Assembly: GCA_030762175.1 (NCBI GenBank)
Contig: CM060840.1
Coordinates: forward strand, 36,617,501-36,681,500
Direction: 5' to 3'
Source of the DNA: Metallyticus violacea
Taxonomy: Eukaryota; Arthropoda; Insecta; Mantodea; Metallyticidae
DNA length: 64,000 bases
The notes beneath the pieces were generated by a model. It did not search any database and was not told where the DNA came from. It was given only the letters and a program-made list of their open reading frames with translations. This document shows positions 24,888 to 37,149 of the stretch, piece after piece. The first letter of the stretch is position 1, and the number at the start of each line of letters is the position of its first letter. Both the position numbers and the translations under genes were made by a program.

Positions 24888-25190
24888 AGTCGGTCCTGGT
24901 GGTGTAGTGGTTACCATACTTGCCTTCTAAACCCAAGATCGCGGGTTCGAACCCGGCCAGGACCGATTGGTTTTTTCGGGGCGTCAAAATCCTAAATATG
25001 GCTTCCTTCGGAAGGGAAGTAAAGCCGTGGGTCCCGTGTCGTACATTTACGGCACGAAAAGGAACCTCAAGCCTGAAAGAGAGGCCTCTGAGCAAAATTT
25101 GTCGGCCGTTTCACGCCCTGAGTTGAATGGGACGCTGATGACCCGAGATGTTAAAGAGCGTCCATAAATAAATCAATCAAAAAAAAAAAA
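24888..25190 (+). mobile_element. SINE family 1, full-length reference copy
   Basis: A 303-bp tRNA-derived SINE flanked by a perfect 12-bp duplication (24876-24887 and 25191-25202). The head carries an A-box (TGGTGTAGTGG) and a perfect B-box (GGGTTCGAACCC), with the tRNA-like region covering about the first 75 bases. The body contains GGCTTCCTTCGGAAGGGAAG, TTTCACGCCCTGAGTTGAAT and GTTAAAGAGCGTCC. The tail is AAATAAATCAATC followed by a run of 12 A. It would be transcribed by RNA polymerase III and mobilised in trans by a LINE; both are inferred from family knowledge. The intact duplication suggests the youngest insertion recognised in the window. Confidence 0.93.
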
Positions 25191-25202
25191 GTAATGCAAT
25201 TG
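25191..25202. repeat. Right target-site duplication of SINE-1
   Basis: Exact repeat of 24876-24887, directly after the A-rich tail. Confidence 0.92.
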
Positions 25203-27842
25203 GTACATAGACTGTCGGAAAGCAGCCGCAATTACATGAGAAACAGTCACAGTCACTTTTAACTACAAGAGGAAGACGCGATTGGGAACCTTTTATCCAA
25301 AACGTTTTTCTACAAATCTACGAAAGACCGTACAAATGTGTTTATATGTTTTTCATTGTCATCGTCGAGATCGCTTTCTGGCTCAAAGGATGAAATGTAT
25401 ACCCTTTCAACATACTATTTATTTAATATTTGTTATTTATTAATAAAATACAATTGATTATAATAGAACTCTATGTACACAAATATTGGAGGTCTATAGA
25501 TTGGAATTCATGTTTGAAAAATAGCATTGGATGTATGTCCTGATGGCAGCAACCTTCTTGGTCTTTTCCTTTTAAAAATGTCTTTGTGAAACACTCAGAG
25601 ATTGTAATATTTTTGGGACGCCCTATAGTGTAATTTTTCCTGCTAACACAAAACTCCAATTTTACTTAACGAAGCAATAACGCAGCATCCTTTGGACATA
25701 CATTAGAGCAATCACGATGCTTTACTTAGTATGGTAACAATATGATGGAGTTATATTCATTTTGGGGAAATTAAATGCATTAAAATGTAAACATGGTATC
25801 TTAATCGTTTGACTTCATCCCAAACTATTAAAATGTACATTATCTACTAGATTGGGTAAACATGTCTTCAGTGGACCAACACAAACTATAGATCTCATGT
25901 AAACTTGAAAATATTATTATTATTATTATTATTATTGTTGTTGTTGTTGCTGTTGTATTAAATTTTCCAGCTGTGAAGAACTCTCCTCTAATCTTTACTG
26001 ATTTTTTTATTTAATATGTTAAAATGTTTTTTCGTTTTTACTTTTTGCAAAGATAAAACGTAACCTGCATTTCTAAGGAATTAAATTATCTTTGAAATGT
26101 GTATTCGTTTCGAGCTCTGAAACGTTCTAGAATTTTTGTAAACGTTTGTTTGATAGACATTGCTTGCTCAAATTAAGTACAGACTGAAGTATATGAACAG
26201 ACTACACGTTATTATCAATTAACGCATTTAATTATAAAAGTTTTCATTCACTCCTTTGCATTCAATATCATTGTTTAGGCAGTCGTGCCAACGACCAGCG
26301 TTGGATATTTATGTGTAATAAGTTTAAAATAAGCATAATAAGTTTAAAATACTCGAATTTTAGATAACTACATTTTTAGGGTAAGAGAAAGAATAAATTT
26401 AACGTATTAGGAGTAAACAGTTATGTATTAACCTTCAGTTTTTCTTATTATTAATTTTTCTTAAACAGAAATAAATCCCATTGTAATATTTTACGGAAAT
26501 GTTGATAGTGGCTTGTTTCTACGGCTACAGACGTTTATAAATTATACAGCTGAATTTGCTAACTTGTTACTACCTACAGAAACATAAAGCGCACATTGCA
26601 CAGAAAATATAACAGTAATAGTTGCAGTTTTGTAACAAATACCAAAATATTTAAGAGACACAATCAAAAAGAGAACTGTTGTTCTTCTATTCTAAGAATG
26701 AGACCGCCAGTAATTCTAAGCACGTTTCCGGTCCTGTTCTAAAATTGGTGTCACGTCAAAGGGTTCAATTAGGCTACTTTACCATCCACAGAAGTGTCTA
26801 ATAAATGGATAATAAATGAGAGATGTTTATTTAAGGAGTTTAAGAGAAATTGCTGTTCAAAATAAATATTTATAAACAACTAAGATGCAGAGCAAATGGT
26901 TCGACTAATAAGGACGCCACTAAACGCTTTACACCATTTTCCACCGCAAGTTAATGACCAGAACGTTGCTTACGATATGAACTCAAACGTGATAGCCCGA
27001 AACACTGGCTGAATTATTGCTGCAAATTAGTCTTCATTAATACTGGGAGTACATATACTACTTCGATTCCTCGGAGTGGAATAAGCAAGACCGCCAACCC
27101 CGCTGTTTAAGTACTCCTAGACTGATATTATTTGCGATGACGTTAATTTTGTTGTTGGGCGTGACTACGTTTAGTGACGTTAAGTGCTTGTAAACGAGCA
27201 ACAACTTAAATGAAGGCGAAGATGAATGTGGTTTGCCAAGTAAAAAAATGATAGTAAATACGGAGTGGGTGTCATCTCCCAAGATGTCATTCTGAAGTAA
27301 TTAGTCAGGCGTTATGGCATTGTTTTCCACGACTTTCCTGCTTGGAATTTTAATTTCTGTGAACTTTCCAACACAATGAACAATATCTAAAATTGTTGTA
27401 TTTAATTGTATTAAAGTATCTAAAAATATGAAATGAAAATAATCACAATTAGTAAATGATACAAAAAGCTATAGGTTTAAAATTAATGTATACAATATAT
27501 ACAATATTATTCCCATTAAAGTAAATAATTGAGAAGTGATTTTTTTTTTCAAAGCACTCAAATTTTCAAATTCCGATTTATGCGTGTGACATTCATAGCT
27601 GAACGTCTTGTGACGCAACGACCGTGATGTGCAATACGTAGTTTAATTGGAATGATAAATACTACTGGGAGCTGGCGAGATCACCAGTGAGAGGAATGTG
27701 TTGATAACGTCCAAGTGTTAACTAATAATATTCTACTTTTGTTAATGCAAAGAGATGGACCGACTCTTAGGTATTTGAATAGACGATGATACACATATAG
27801 TGCATATTGTTTTATTTGGCAGATAAAGGCCTCTCCACGCAT
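25203..27842. other. Unassigned 2.6-kb AT-rich stretch
   Basis: No gene recognised. An ATT/GTT microsatellite lies at 25911-25957. Minus frames at 25471-25659 and 27058-27282 are short and motif-free. Confidence 0.4.
25911..25957. repeat. (ATT)n(GTT)n microsatellite
   Basis: A trinucleotide run that switches from ATT to GTT midway, with one GCT near the end. Confidence 0.95.
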
Positions 27843-28127
27843 TCCGTCCTGCTGATGTATAATAACCACACTTGCCTCCTAAATCCAAGATTGTGGGTTC
27901 AATCCCAGCCAGGATCGATGGATTTTTTCGGACGTAAAATTCCTAATTATGGCTTCCTTCGGAAGGGAAGTAAAGCCATGGGTCCCATGTCGTGGATTTA
28001 CGTCTTGTGAAAGAACCTTAAGCAAGGAAGAGGCCCCTGAGAAAAATTTATCGGCTGTTTTACGCCCTGAATAGAATGGGACTCTGATTACCTGAGATGT
28101 TAAAGAGCATCCGTAAATAAACTAAAT
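27843..28127 (+). mobile_element. SINE family 1, older copy
   Basis: Aligns along its length with 24888-25190. It has a degraded A-box (GCTGATGTATAATAACC), a B-box with changes (GGGTTCAATCCC), the conserved GGCTTCCTTCGGAAGGGAAG core, TTTTACGCCCTGAATAGAAT and a tail GTAAATAAACTAAATCC. Several substitutions and a small deletion in the middle mark it as older. No clear duplication is visible. Confidence 0.88.
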
Positions 28128-28833
28128 CCAAACTCTCCTCGCACACGTTGTTAGCCATCTCTCCAGCTCCCAACAGCACCACTACTACATATTTATACTT
28201 CCATTTATAATGGAGTCCTCAATTCGAATTTAAGTTCACCTTTATAAATTATTAACAATTTTCTTCCTTCATTAAGGGCTACACAATTTGTCTACCTATA
28301 TTTTATATTCGAATTATATTTTATTTAAAGTATTTAATTATATATTGTCTATCTCACCCCACGTCTCACAAACTTCTTAAACAATTTATCTTTAACTATG
28401 TTTACCTAAATGTTCATTCTCACATTCATCTCTTGAAATAACATTGCTTATTTACGTAACTGATTCTGACAAAACTGGTATTTCTTCACTTTTGTATACA
28501 TGCATACATCTTTTATTACTTCAGCATCATCATTTTTAACTTATTATGTTGTATTTCCAATATAATTGTACTAAATATGTTATATATATTTTATAAAGTT
28601 TCTACCCCTAATTTCTTCTATCCTCTAAATACCTATTGCATTAGTCAATCGTGCTTGTACTGAAGTCTTACATATCCATTCTGACTAAGGTATTTCCATA
28701 ATAAGTACTGAAAAAACATTAATTCTTTCTTTGTATTTCATTGTAATTTTTCTTTATTTAAATCATATTGTATGCGTTTTCCACATTACCCTAATTGCTT
28801 AAATTTAGTACTTTAATGATTATAATTACATGC

Positions 28834-28870
28834 AATAATAATAATAATAATGATGATGATGATGATGATG

Positions 28871-28899
<29 letters not shown>
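28834..28899. repeat. (AAT)n(GAT)n(AAT)n microsatellite
   Basis: A compound trinucleotide repeat: AAT units, then GAT units, then AAT units again. Confidence 0.96.
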
Positions 28900-28901
<2 letters not shown>

Positions 28902-29546
28902 TCTGAAACCCTCCATCCCGGTACCTTGTTCCCTACACCGGGACGTGTATTGCAAACTCTTACACTTCCTTTCTAAATTACAAAATTACATTTACACACT
29001 ATTATTTTTCAGTTATTACTTACACCTTGGTTACAATTAGAAAATTACAAAAATAATAAAATAACAAAAGTTATATATAATAAAATGACATCTCCCTTCA
29101 ACTACTTCCTAAATGCTGGAAACCAGCTGCTACTTCTACTACTTCCCCTTATTCTTTAACTCTAAATTAATAAACTACTTTACTCGTATCCGGTAGAAAC
29201 TGTACTGGTGACCAGCACATTTCTTACATCTTTTACTTTTACTTTCCTACTGTCTATATTTGTATAAAACTGTATTATATATCTATACGTCTTTATTTTC
29301 TTTATTATATCATGTCATCTTTCTATATTATATAAACTTTATAAATATATTCATGTACATTTATATCTTATATTAATCTATTATACAATACTGAATATAT
29401 TTTCTGTTTACAAATCTAATTGACATTTATCAATGCAGCATTTACCCTACCAGTTCATTACTTTATCGTTAACAACAGTAATAATATTATCACACATAAT
29501 ATTAGCTATAATTATAACGATTTTATTATAAATTATTTTAATTCCT

Positions 29547-29548
<2 letters not shown>

Positions 29549-29592
<44 letters not shown>
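29549..29592. repeat. (AT)n microsatellite
   Basis: An uninterrupted AT dinucleotide run of about 44 bp. Confidence 0.97.
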
Positions 29593-29595
<3 letters not shown>

Positions 29596-30881
29596 AAAAG
29601 TAATTAGCAAAGGAAAGGTGTTAAGATATAATAAAGAGAGAACACCAAATTGGCGTACTAAACATGCTGTATTGGTATATTATGATAAGCAAAGTGAAAG
29701 CGAGCAATGGCCTCTAACAAAGTAATTGATTTTAAAATCGATATGCAAATATAGTATGACTATGAAAGTACCATATTCTCATGTAATAAAAATAGTTTAA
29801 AACATGATCAGGTATTGAATTACGTGAGAACCAGTTTTTTAAAATAAGAATGACTTCAAGGCTACACAAATTATCGTCTATGGTGATCATAGATGGAAAA
29901 GATTAAAATTAAGACATAGGTAGCATGTTTACTATTATCAGGGATTTATTTAACCACAGAGTATTTCTGGCTAGCTTTATCACAAAGATATATCGGGAGG
30001 TCAAGGGGGGAAAACGCTTTAGTTTAGGGCCTGTTAACTCGGACTCTGAATATATGAAAGTTAGAAACACGATCCCCGATAACACTTCTAGATTAAAGGG
30101 TCTATTTTTATAATTTTTAACAAATATGTGTATCTTATTTAGGGGCTTTGTTAGTAAGCCCAGTGTAATGTACCGCAATATAAGCTGTATATTTCTGGAT
30201 TAACTTTGGTTTCTATAGCTAAACATTTTTTGAACATTTAAAGATGTGGCCAGTATCTAAAAGACCGCAGTGTATTATAGAGTTTTTTGAATATATGGAA
30301 CAATGTTTTATATTATTCAAGCAGGAAAATAATCTCATATTCAAATAGCTTTGAATTTATGCAAAGCACAGGCTACTTTGTAAAATTAAATTTTATTAAA
30401 AGTGCTTCCATTAATAAAATAAGCTATTTATTGGCGGTTAAATCTATAATAGTACATATATTATATTTGGTTTGTTAATATTATATTGATATCTAAATAA
30501 TTATCAAAATTATATAAAATATTTCCAAATGGAATATTTATTTATATACAGTTACAGTACAAAACAGATTGGCTTCCCGATATTTCATAAACTAAGTGAT
30601 AGCCGGAAAGTGTTATTTTGAAACTATTTAAAATTAAATATACAATTTTTAATATAAAATGTCCGGCCTATTCAAATAAACCCTTTGTCAACGTAATTAA
30701 ATTTTATAGCATAATTATATATAAAGTTGAGTTACTAATATCCAAAAATACACATTACTTTACGTAATTTTAGATGTTTTGTAGTACTTTCGGTTAATTA
30801 TGTAAAAAAAAAAAAAGTAAAGAAGAAATACGAAAAAGTTTTAAATGTTTGTTTCCATTTAATAATCAAGACCAGATTCTA

Positions 30882-31227
30882 CACAGCCGGCCATTAAAAT
30901 TGGAACACATTGTGCGTGTTCATAATAGTTACGCGGAAATAATGTCGTTTGAAGGAAACATTGGGATCCTTCACATCCTTGTGTTTGTTGTACCTTTATC
31001 CACTGCTATACTCGATTTTATGTGGATGCATTTCGTCCAACAACACAAATTTCTAGGAATGACATCCCGCACTCTCATTGTGTCACAATCCTCCCTTAGT
31101 CATATTAAGAAACATGCTGGTATTGCTGTATTGTTTTCGACGAGTCATACTCGCTCCTTTTGGAAAAAAAAAGTGAGTCGTTTTACCGCATTTCTTTTGG
31201 GTGTTGCAATTTTAATGGCTAGCAGTG
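30882..31227 (+). mobile_element. MITE copy A, Tc1/mariner-type, 346 bp
   Basis: The element lies between TA dinucleotides (30880-30881 and 31228-31229). Its ends are inverted repeats: CACAGCCGGCCATTAAAATT at the left, and at the right the complement of CACTGCTAGCCATTAAAATT, followed on both sides by G(C/G)AACAC. The interior aligns with the reverse complement of 33161-33518, sharing TGTGCGTGTTCATAATAG, GGAATGACATCCCGCACTCT and TGGTATTGCTGTA. The 141-codon plus frame at 30849-31274 runs through both inverted repeats and is therefore chance. The ends resemble a Tc1/mariner group with CACTGCTGGCCATTAAAATT termini. No transposase is present, so it is non-autonomous. Confidence 0.85.
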
Positions 31228-32059
31228 TATTTACCTACAAGAACAGAACAAAATTAAACCTAGTTCATTACTAGCAATAGTGCCTTTAGTTCTAACTCAT
31301 AAATTCTCTAAATTTTGCACTATTTAATTCTATCCTCTAAGTATGCGAATATTTTTATAAACTTTTAGCTTATTATGAAGCTTTACTTTCTCCTGATTTA
31401 GTTTGACATCCAATTCCAACATTTGAATCGCCATGGAAATGCAGGAATTTTATTTAAGTTCTTCGGCGACCCGAAATCTCTTGCCTTTATTATAGGTTGC
31501 TTTTCATTGTATTTTCTCAGACTGGAACAAATAGAACCACCAAAATACAGCAGGGGAGCCTAGTGTACGCAGCAAAAGTGAACTTCTGACAGCTGAATAA
31601 GCTTTTTAAAAGCTTTAATTGACATCTTGGTTACAAGAAGCATTTCCATCGACATAAGTGATATGTGAAAATCTATATTTGCGAATGAATTAACCACCTT
31701 AAAAATAGTGTACATACTAATAATCTGAATACTAGGAAGTCATATTTCTATGCAACTGTTACATTCACAACTGAAATGTCAAGTGAAGAAATTGTTTTAC
31801 TCCGTAAATGTAATGATCAAATGGAACAAAATCTAAAAAATCTAAAAAACAGGCATTATTGAGTGAACTTATAAAAAATAAGTGTTGTGAATGTAAAAAA
31901 AGTCTAGCTTGTTATTAACAATGAATCTAAAATGTTGTTAGTACATAATATGATGCATTCTAATAATTATGATGTGTAAGAAATTAGTAATAGGTTTAAA
32001 GTTTATATCACCTTACATCGTGGTATACGTTGCACTCCAATGCCTTAAAAAAATATATA
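31228..32059. other. Unassigned AT-rich sequence before LINE relic
   Basis: No confident feature. It may include decayed LINE 5' sequence, because the RT relic begins directly downstream on the same strand. Confidence 0.35.
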
Positions 32060-32660
32060 TCCCTGACTCTTTAAAAATCACAAGAATTGTATCATTATTA
32101 AAGAAGTTAAACGAGAAAACTATAGATCAATCTCTTTAGTTCTCCTTTTTTCGACTGGTTATTGAAAGTCCAAAGAAAGATTAGGAAACAGATTATTATG
32201 AGAACAAAACTTTTTTCATTGCCTCAGTTTGGCTTTGGAATTGCTATCGTATATGATTTAAAAAATACTAATTACACTTTAGCTGTAATTTTGATTTGAC
32301 TAAAGCGTTGGAACAGTCTACTACGTAATTGAATTTGATCAGGTCACATTTAAATGATCGATCTCAGAAAATATATTTTAATGCCTTGTACTCTGAAGTT
32401 CTTCCTAATAGAAGTTGCTCAAAGGTCTTCTGAGGCCAATGGTGTTTTTAATTACAATAAATAATCTACCTTCTAAAGTTAGTTGTATCTCTATTTTATT
32501 TGCTAACGATCATCTTACTGTCGATTCCAGTAATATTAATACCTTAGTGAATGATGTTATTAAAGGTGATAAACTGCTTAAAAGTTGCTAAAACACAAAC
32601 CTTTATTTAGTTTAAGAAATTCAACTGATAACGGTACTATTGTAAGAATATTGTGTATTA
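32060..32660 (+). pseudogene. LINE reverse-transcriptase fragment, CR1/Jockey-like
   Basis: Plus-strand frames give LKITRIVSLLKKVNEKTIDQ (the 'K.ariiPl.K.gd..nyRPIs' block), a QFGF-like segment (SLPQFGFGIAIVYD), and FDLTKALEQ (for DLSKAFD). Then come NLIRSHLNDRSQKIYFNALY and VLRPMVFLITINNLPSKVS, followed by ILFANDHLTVDSSNINTLVN, where the FADD catalytic box reads FAND with one Asp changed to Asn. The order matches a CR1/Jockey-type RT. Numerous frameshifts and stops occur. It lies between the two MITE copies. Confidence 0.83.
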
Positions 32661-32805
32661 CTCGTCTATAGTACTACATATCAATTCATTATGAATAAAA
32701 CAGCTGCGAGTAATATATGTACTACGCCATTAAACCAATTTAATCCATAGACCATAGGTGAAAAAGGTTTAGCAAGCTTACTTTAATAGTTTATGCGATT
32801 AAACT

Positions 32806-33090
32806 GTTTTTTTATTTGGTTTATTTACCGGCGCTCATTAACATCTCGGGTCATCATCCCATTCAATTCAGGGCGTAAAACGGCTGATAAATTTTTCTCA
32901 GAGGCCTCTTTTTCCAGGCCTTCAGGCTCTTTATCGTGCCGTACATGTACGACACGAGACCTACGGCTTTACTTCCCTTACGAAGGAAGCCATACTTAGG
33001 ATTTTTACGATCGAAAAATCGACCTCGCCAGAATTGAACCGCGATATTGGGTTTACGAGGCAACTACCAGTACACCACCAGGACCGACTG
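32806..33090 (-). mobile_element. SINE family 1, minus-strand copy
   Basis: Reading the minus strand it begins CAGTCGGTCCTGGTGGTGTA, with the A-box altered to GTACTGG. It continues through a damaged B-box (GCGGTTCAATTCTGGC), GGCTTCCTTCGTAAGGGAAG and TTTTACGCCCTGAATTGAAT, and ends GTAAATAAACC. It is nearly full length. The family is the same as at 24888-25190. The target duplication is not clear. Confidence 0.88.
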
Positions 33091-33160
33091 AAATTATAAT
33101 GTGGAGTAATGGCAGTGGCAAATGGAGAATTTTGTGTATTCAACAGAATGTAATATTTAT

Positions 33161-33518
33161 ATTTGCTGGCCATTAAAATGACAACACTCATAAGAAACAC
33201 GTTAAACTGAGTTCATATTTTCTCAGGAGGAGCGAGTGTGATTCGTTGAAAATACAACAGCAATACCAGTAGGTCTCTGAATTTGATCAAGGAAGAATGT
33301 GGCATATCGAGAGTGCGGGATGTCATTGCTAGAAACTGATGTTCGATGAAATGTGTCCACAGCGAAAAGAATATTAGATCAGCGGATCGAGGTAGGACGA
33401 AAACAGAGGTAAAGGAGCCCGACAGCCCCGTCAAACAACCGAACGAAATGACAGGCGTCATTCCCGCATGGCTATTATGAACACACACAATGTGTTGCAA
33501 TTTTAATGGGCAGCAGTG
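33161..33518 (-). mobile_element. MITE copy B, Tc1/mariner-type, ~358 bp
   Basis: Inverted orientation relative to copy A. Read from the right end it starts CACTGCTGCCCATTAAAATT next to TA (33519-33520), then GTGTTCATAATAG, AATGACATCCCGCACTCT and GGTATTGCTGT in the same order as copy A. The far end is TTTGCTGGCCATTAAAATG on the plus strand, with a less clear TA. The 95-codon minus frame 33213-33500 lies inside it and is chance. Confidence 0.82.
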
Positions 33519-33520
33519 TA

Positions 33521-35949
33521 TGTGATTGATACTAACTATAGTGAATCTTGTACACTCTTTTATTAAGTGAAGAAATGTTAACGGTACATTAAAATTAAAA
33601 GCAGCTAAGTCTTTTCCCTACTAAAAGCACCGTATACAGTTTAATATAACACATAATCACCTGTCTAATGCGCAGAGCTTCGGCTACCTAAATTAAAACA
33701 TTGGTGTATGCCACTTCTTTCTTTAATAAGCTTCAATGTGAGGCTCGTGCGGTCATTTTTATGTTATTCAAAACTGTCCTCGTGTGTTTTTAGTTTTTAT
33801 CCTTTTTAATGTAAATGAATTTTTTGACATCATTAATTTGTTGACATTGCATTTAAACGGGTTACCTGTATTGCAACACAAGGCTATTTGAAGTTGTCTA
33901 TAGCATTCTATTTAATTCGAATTAGAAATAAATTATTATTATACTTCTGATTTAATGGCTGTATTCGTTTTTCTACAAAACTTGGAAGTTACTCACTAGA
34001 GGGCTCCGTTTAGTCACCTTACCTTTAGTGGCCTTCCTATGTTAGTTGAAATTGTTCAGATTCTTCTATTGCATACTCGTTTGTGTGTGTATTTAATGGG
34101 ATAACCAAATTTTTCAACGATTAATAATCTGTCCAGTTAATATATTGAGATTGGTTGAGCTGAAAGTACACATAAAGATGATACCGGTCTGATAGATGAA
34201 CTTGGACCATTTTTGGACAATTGCACATTCCGACTATTCGTAAAGAATGTTGAGATAAGTCAACAAAACATATTTTTGTGCAAACTTCTCTTTAACATTA
34301 TGCGACTAGCGCTTTATAGAAAAACTGATATCTCTTTATATTTAGGGATAAGGGACCTCCGTTAGGATTATGGTGCGGTTTTCTTTGTTCGAACTCAAGG
34401 ATGTCTATTGAAGTTGTTTTGTAATTATCGTTTCTTGTTGTTTTCATAATCAACAATCAACTCTATTTGAACAAAATTAACTTAAAATACTGCCTTATAA
34501 CTAACAAGTGTGAGAGAAAACAGATGCTAATTAAATTATTATACCACTGCTCACAAAAATGGTTGTGATTATATATTGACAAAACAACAGAAACAATGCA
34601 ACAAACAACATTTGTAGCGAAAACTAATTCAATTAGGTCTAACATTATGTGCTGATAAATGTGCGCACTAGTAGGTTAATGTGAACAACTGAAGGTAAAA
34701 GTGAGAAAATAAATAATTATTTATTTTTATTGCCTACCTTTATCAACCGAAAAGGTAAATGTTTACAATAACCAGTAATTGTAAATATTTACTGCATCAC
34801 TTTAATAAGCACAATATTCTTATATTATTAACCTTTTTTGTGCTTACTGAGACACATCACTTAATGCATTTATAATTAGAGACGCTTAATTCTTCTAATT
34901 CTTCTTTTTACAACAAATGCTATAGGCACGATTTCGAACCTATGCCTGTAACATTTAAAACGTATACTTCTTGGCTATACTACGAAGTAACTAATGAAAG
35001 TATCAACTCCATTCAGATTTTCCGCATGCCTAGAGAAAAGAATAATCGCTGTAAGCTGCTTGCCTGTATAAATATTCTGTTTAGTTAAATTAATTGCTTA
35101 TTTCCCCTAGGCACACAGCACATTAGTAATTCTTTCCCATGACGAAAGATGCAAATAGATTTATATTAGAAATGCCCTTGACTGAAGAAGCATTCTTTCA
35201 GTTTGGGACCGTGGTACATTTAAAAGAATAAAACAACAGGTTAGGTCCGTAGTTGGTATTAAATTTACAACATAACTCACAAAGAGCACAGTGTCATATT
35301 ATACCTTAGTCAGGCGCGTGTTCTGTTCTTCTAGAAGGCAAGAGCTACGACGTTGTTTTTAAATTGTTTTTCCGAGGGAGGCTTTTAATTTGTTGGACTG
35401 TAAGCAAGCACAATTCATCCGTCCACAAGAGCGGCCTTGGCACGAGTTGGTCAATTGTTGTTCTCAGGGATATTTTATCTTCCAGCATGAATTAGCACTG
35501 AAGGAGGTACATGGGCAACGCTTTTCTTTTGTATTCTCGTTTTACAATAATGGAGTACCTACATCTCACTCCAATTTACTGGCGTAGCTTGCCTGCTTCA
35601 TGGGGGCTGATGCTGGAAAAAAAATATGTCATGGTGCAAATTATATGAGAAATAAAACACAAGCGCATGGGTGGTAATGTGGGAATTTTCCTATTGTTCG
35701 CTACCATTGTTATAGTCATTCTGAGGTTCATATATGGATGGATTTTCTTAGCAGGAAGATATATTACTAAAATTTTCCACATCTTAAATTGTCTTTCTCA
35801 TTTAATATATTTCTCAACATCTTCCAAACAGTATAAACTTACGAAAAAATAAACTCAAAACGTCTGCTTCTTATAGCTATTGTTCATTAATGGCCAGCGT
35901 TCGCCAAAAGGATGCTTTTATGTTGAGTTATTTTCATTATCATTTCCAA
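33521..35949. other. Unassigned AT-rich stretch
   Basis: No recognised gene. On the minus strand at about 34915-34990 there is a tRNA-like pattern (AGTATAGCCAAGAAG, then AGGTTCGAAATCGTGCC), but its acceptor stem does not pair, so I treat it as a tRNA or SINE relic. The minus and plus frames at 34463-34645 and 35390-35587 are motif-free. Confidence 0.35.
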
Positions 35950-36235
35950 TATTTCAACATACAAGGGCAAAGACAGCCCAGAGCTTTATACCACAGTTCT
36001 CCCTCTTTTTTAATAGAGAAGCGTTTATTTTCTCTTTCGCAGACCATCCTCCTGTAGGTTGTCGTATTTTCTTCCCATGACCTCCATATTCCCAAACCCT
36101 TCCATCGGCTGCTTCTTTTCCATTATCTAATATAAGCTCTGCATCTCTGTTCTTCTTTGCAACCCATTTACTCCCACCCATTCTTTGAGCATGGCCGAGC
36201 CACTGCAGACTCCATTTCCAATTTTATTTGCCGTC
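35950..36235 (-). pseudogene. LINE ORF2 C-terminus, RTE-like
   Basis: The minus strand holds a 75-codon open frame (36181-35954) extended upstream to LQWLGHAQRMGGSKW. This is the conserved 'RWLGHV.RM....' block that follows the reverse transcriptase in RTE-like LINEs. Next comes a degraded GRR-RGRPR-RW region (KKIRQPTGGWS), followed by KKRENCGIKLWAVFAL, matching the '..L...gi.nW..lA.dR..W' end. No catalytic RT block is visible. Most of the element is lost by 5' truncation. Confidence 0.62.
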
Positions 36236-37149
36236 ACTTTTGAAAACTTCTTTCTCTTGTTTTGCTTTTTGTTTGGAAGGTACCACATTTATACACTGAA
36301 ACACTATATTTTCATTTACACCCTGGACAATTTTGTTCTATATTCCTTGACTAATATTTTGCTTCTAAATTAGAGCATGTATATGCTTTTGTATCTTGTT
36401 AACTTATACCACTTTTTTAATATCTTCATTATACGTTCAACTATTCCCTATAAAATTTTTAAAATATTTAAAATTATGCCATGTTTTGAGCTTATTTATT
36501 ATCTATCCCTACATGCTTATACATTTTTGTAATTTGTTTTAGACCACAATTTCCATATTCTTCCTATAGCTTACGGATCGTGTACTAAGTCCTTGTTATC
36601 TTGTGCAAAGTTCATCAGGTTGTCCACGAAAAGTATCAAAAGCAATGTCTTCTGCTGCAACTTTTCTGCTATTCCTGCAACTTTTTATACTTTCTGGCTC
36701 CATTGTGTGTGTGTGTGTGTGTGTTTGTTTTTTAAAAAGTAAAGAGAGAGATTACAGTTGGTTTAAGTTCTTTAATAATCCTTTTTTTGCTATCCTATTT
36801 CCAATATTTACATTTGCTATAATATCCTCATAAATTGTAATTATCTAATCAATCCATTTATTTCTAAAATTACACCTCACAGCTCTTATACGCTCTCACT
36901 GGAGAATACTGTATCACAATTTTACGAGATAAAAGAACATATACTGCATGCTTCTAGTTCGGTTAATTATCCAGATACCAGCAAAGAAAATTTACTATTG
37001 AATGTAAGTGGAAGGTAAGTAAAAAGAAGTTGTTAAGTTCTGTTCTCAGAAACTACACCTGAAAGGAGAAAAATTCTTACCATCAGTATTTTTGCACTGA
37101 ACTTTTTCTTGCAAAGCCTCGGCCTTGTATCCTGAAACTCGTTCCTTTA
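36236..37149. other. Unassigned AT-rich stretch with (TG)n
   Basis: No confident gene. A TG dinucleotide run lies at 36704-36724. Upstream parts of the minus-strand LINE may be present but are too decayed to call. Confidence 0.35.

Larger units (their letters stand above)
28128..30881. other. Unassigned AT-rich stretch with microsatellites
   Basis: Pyrimidine-rich AT DNA without a recognised gene. It holds an AAT/GAT microsatellite (28834-28899) and an AT dinucleotide run (29549-29592). Open frames here are short or pass through these repeats. Confidence 0.45.

Noticed and set aside
24888..24965. Functional tRNA gene
   Set aside because: The A and B boxes are good, but the sequence continues directly into the SINE body shared with three other copies.
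24838..25167. Several open frames in both strands over the SINE
   Set aside because: They are translations of the SINE-1 body; the same frames recur at other SINE-1 copies.
28795..29040. 81-codon frame with Asn and Asp runs
   Set aside because: It is a translation of the AAT/GAT microsatellite.
29420..29725. 101-codon frame with Tyr-Ile repeats
   Set aside because: It passes through the AT dinucleotide run.
30849..31274. 141-codon open frame, the longest in the window
   Set aside because: It reads through both inverted termini of MITE copy A and part of the flanks; the related copy B does not preserve the frame.
33213..33500. 95-codon minus frame
   Set aside because: It lies inside MITE copy B; its similarity to the frame in copy A reflects shared non-coding MITE sequence.
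34915..34990. tRNA gene on the minus strand
   Set aside because: A- and B-box-like words are present but the acceptor and anticodon stems do not pair convincingly.
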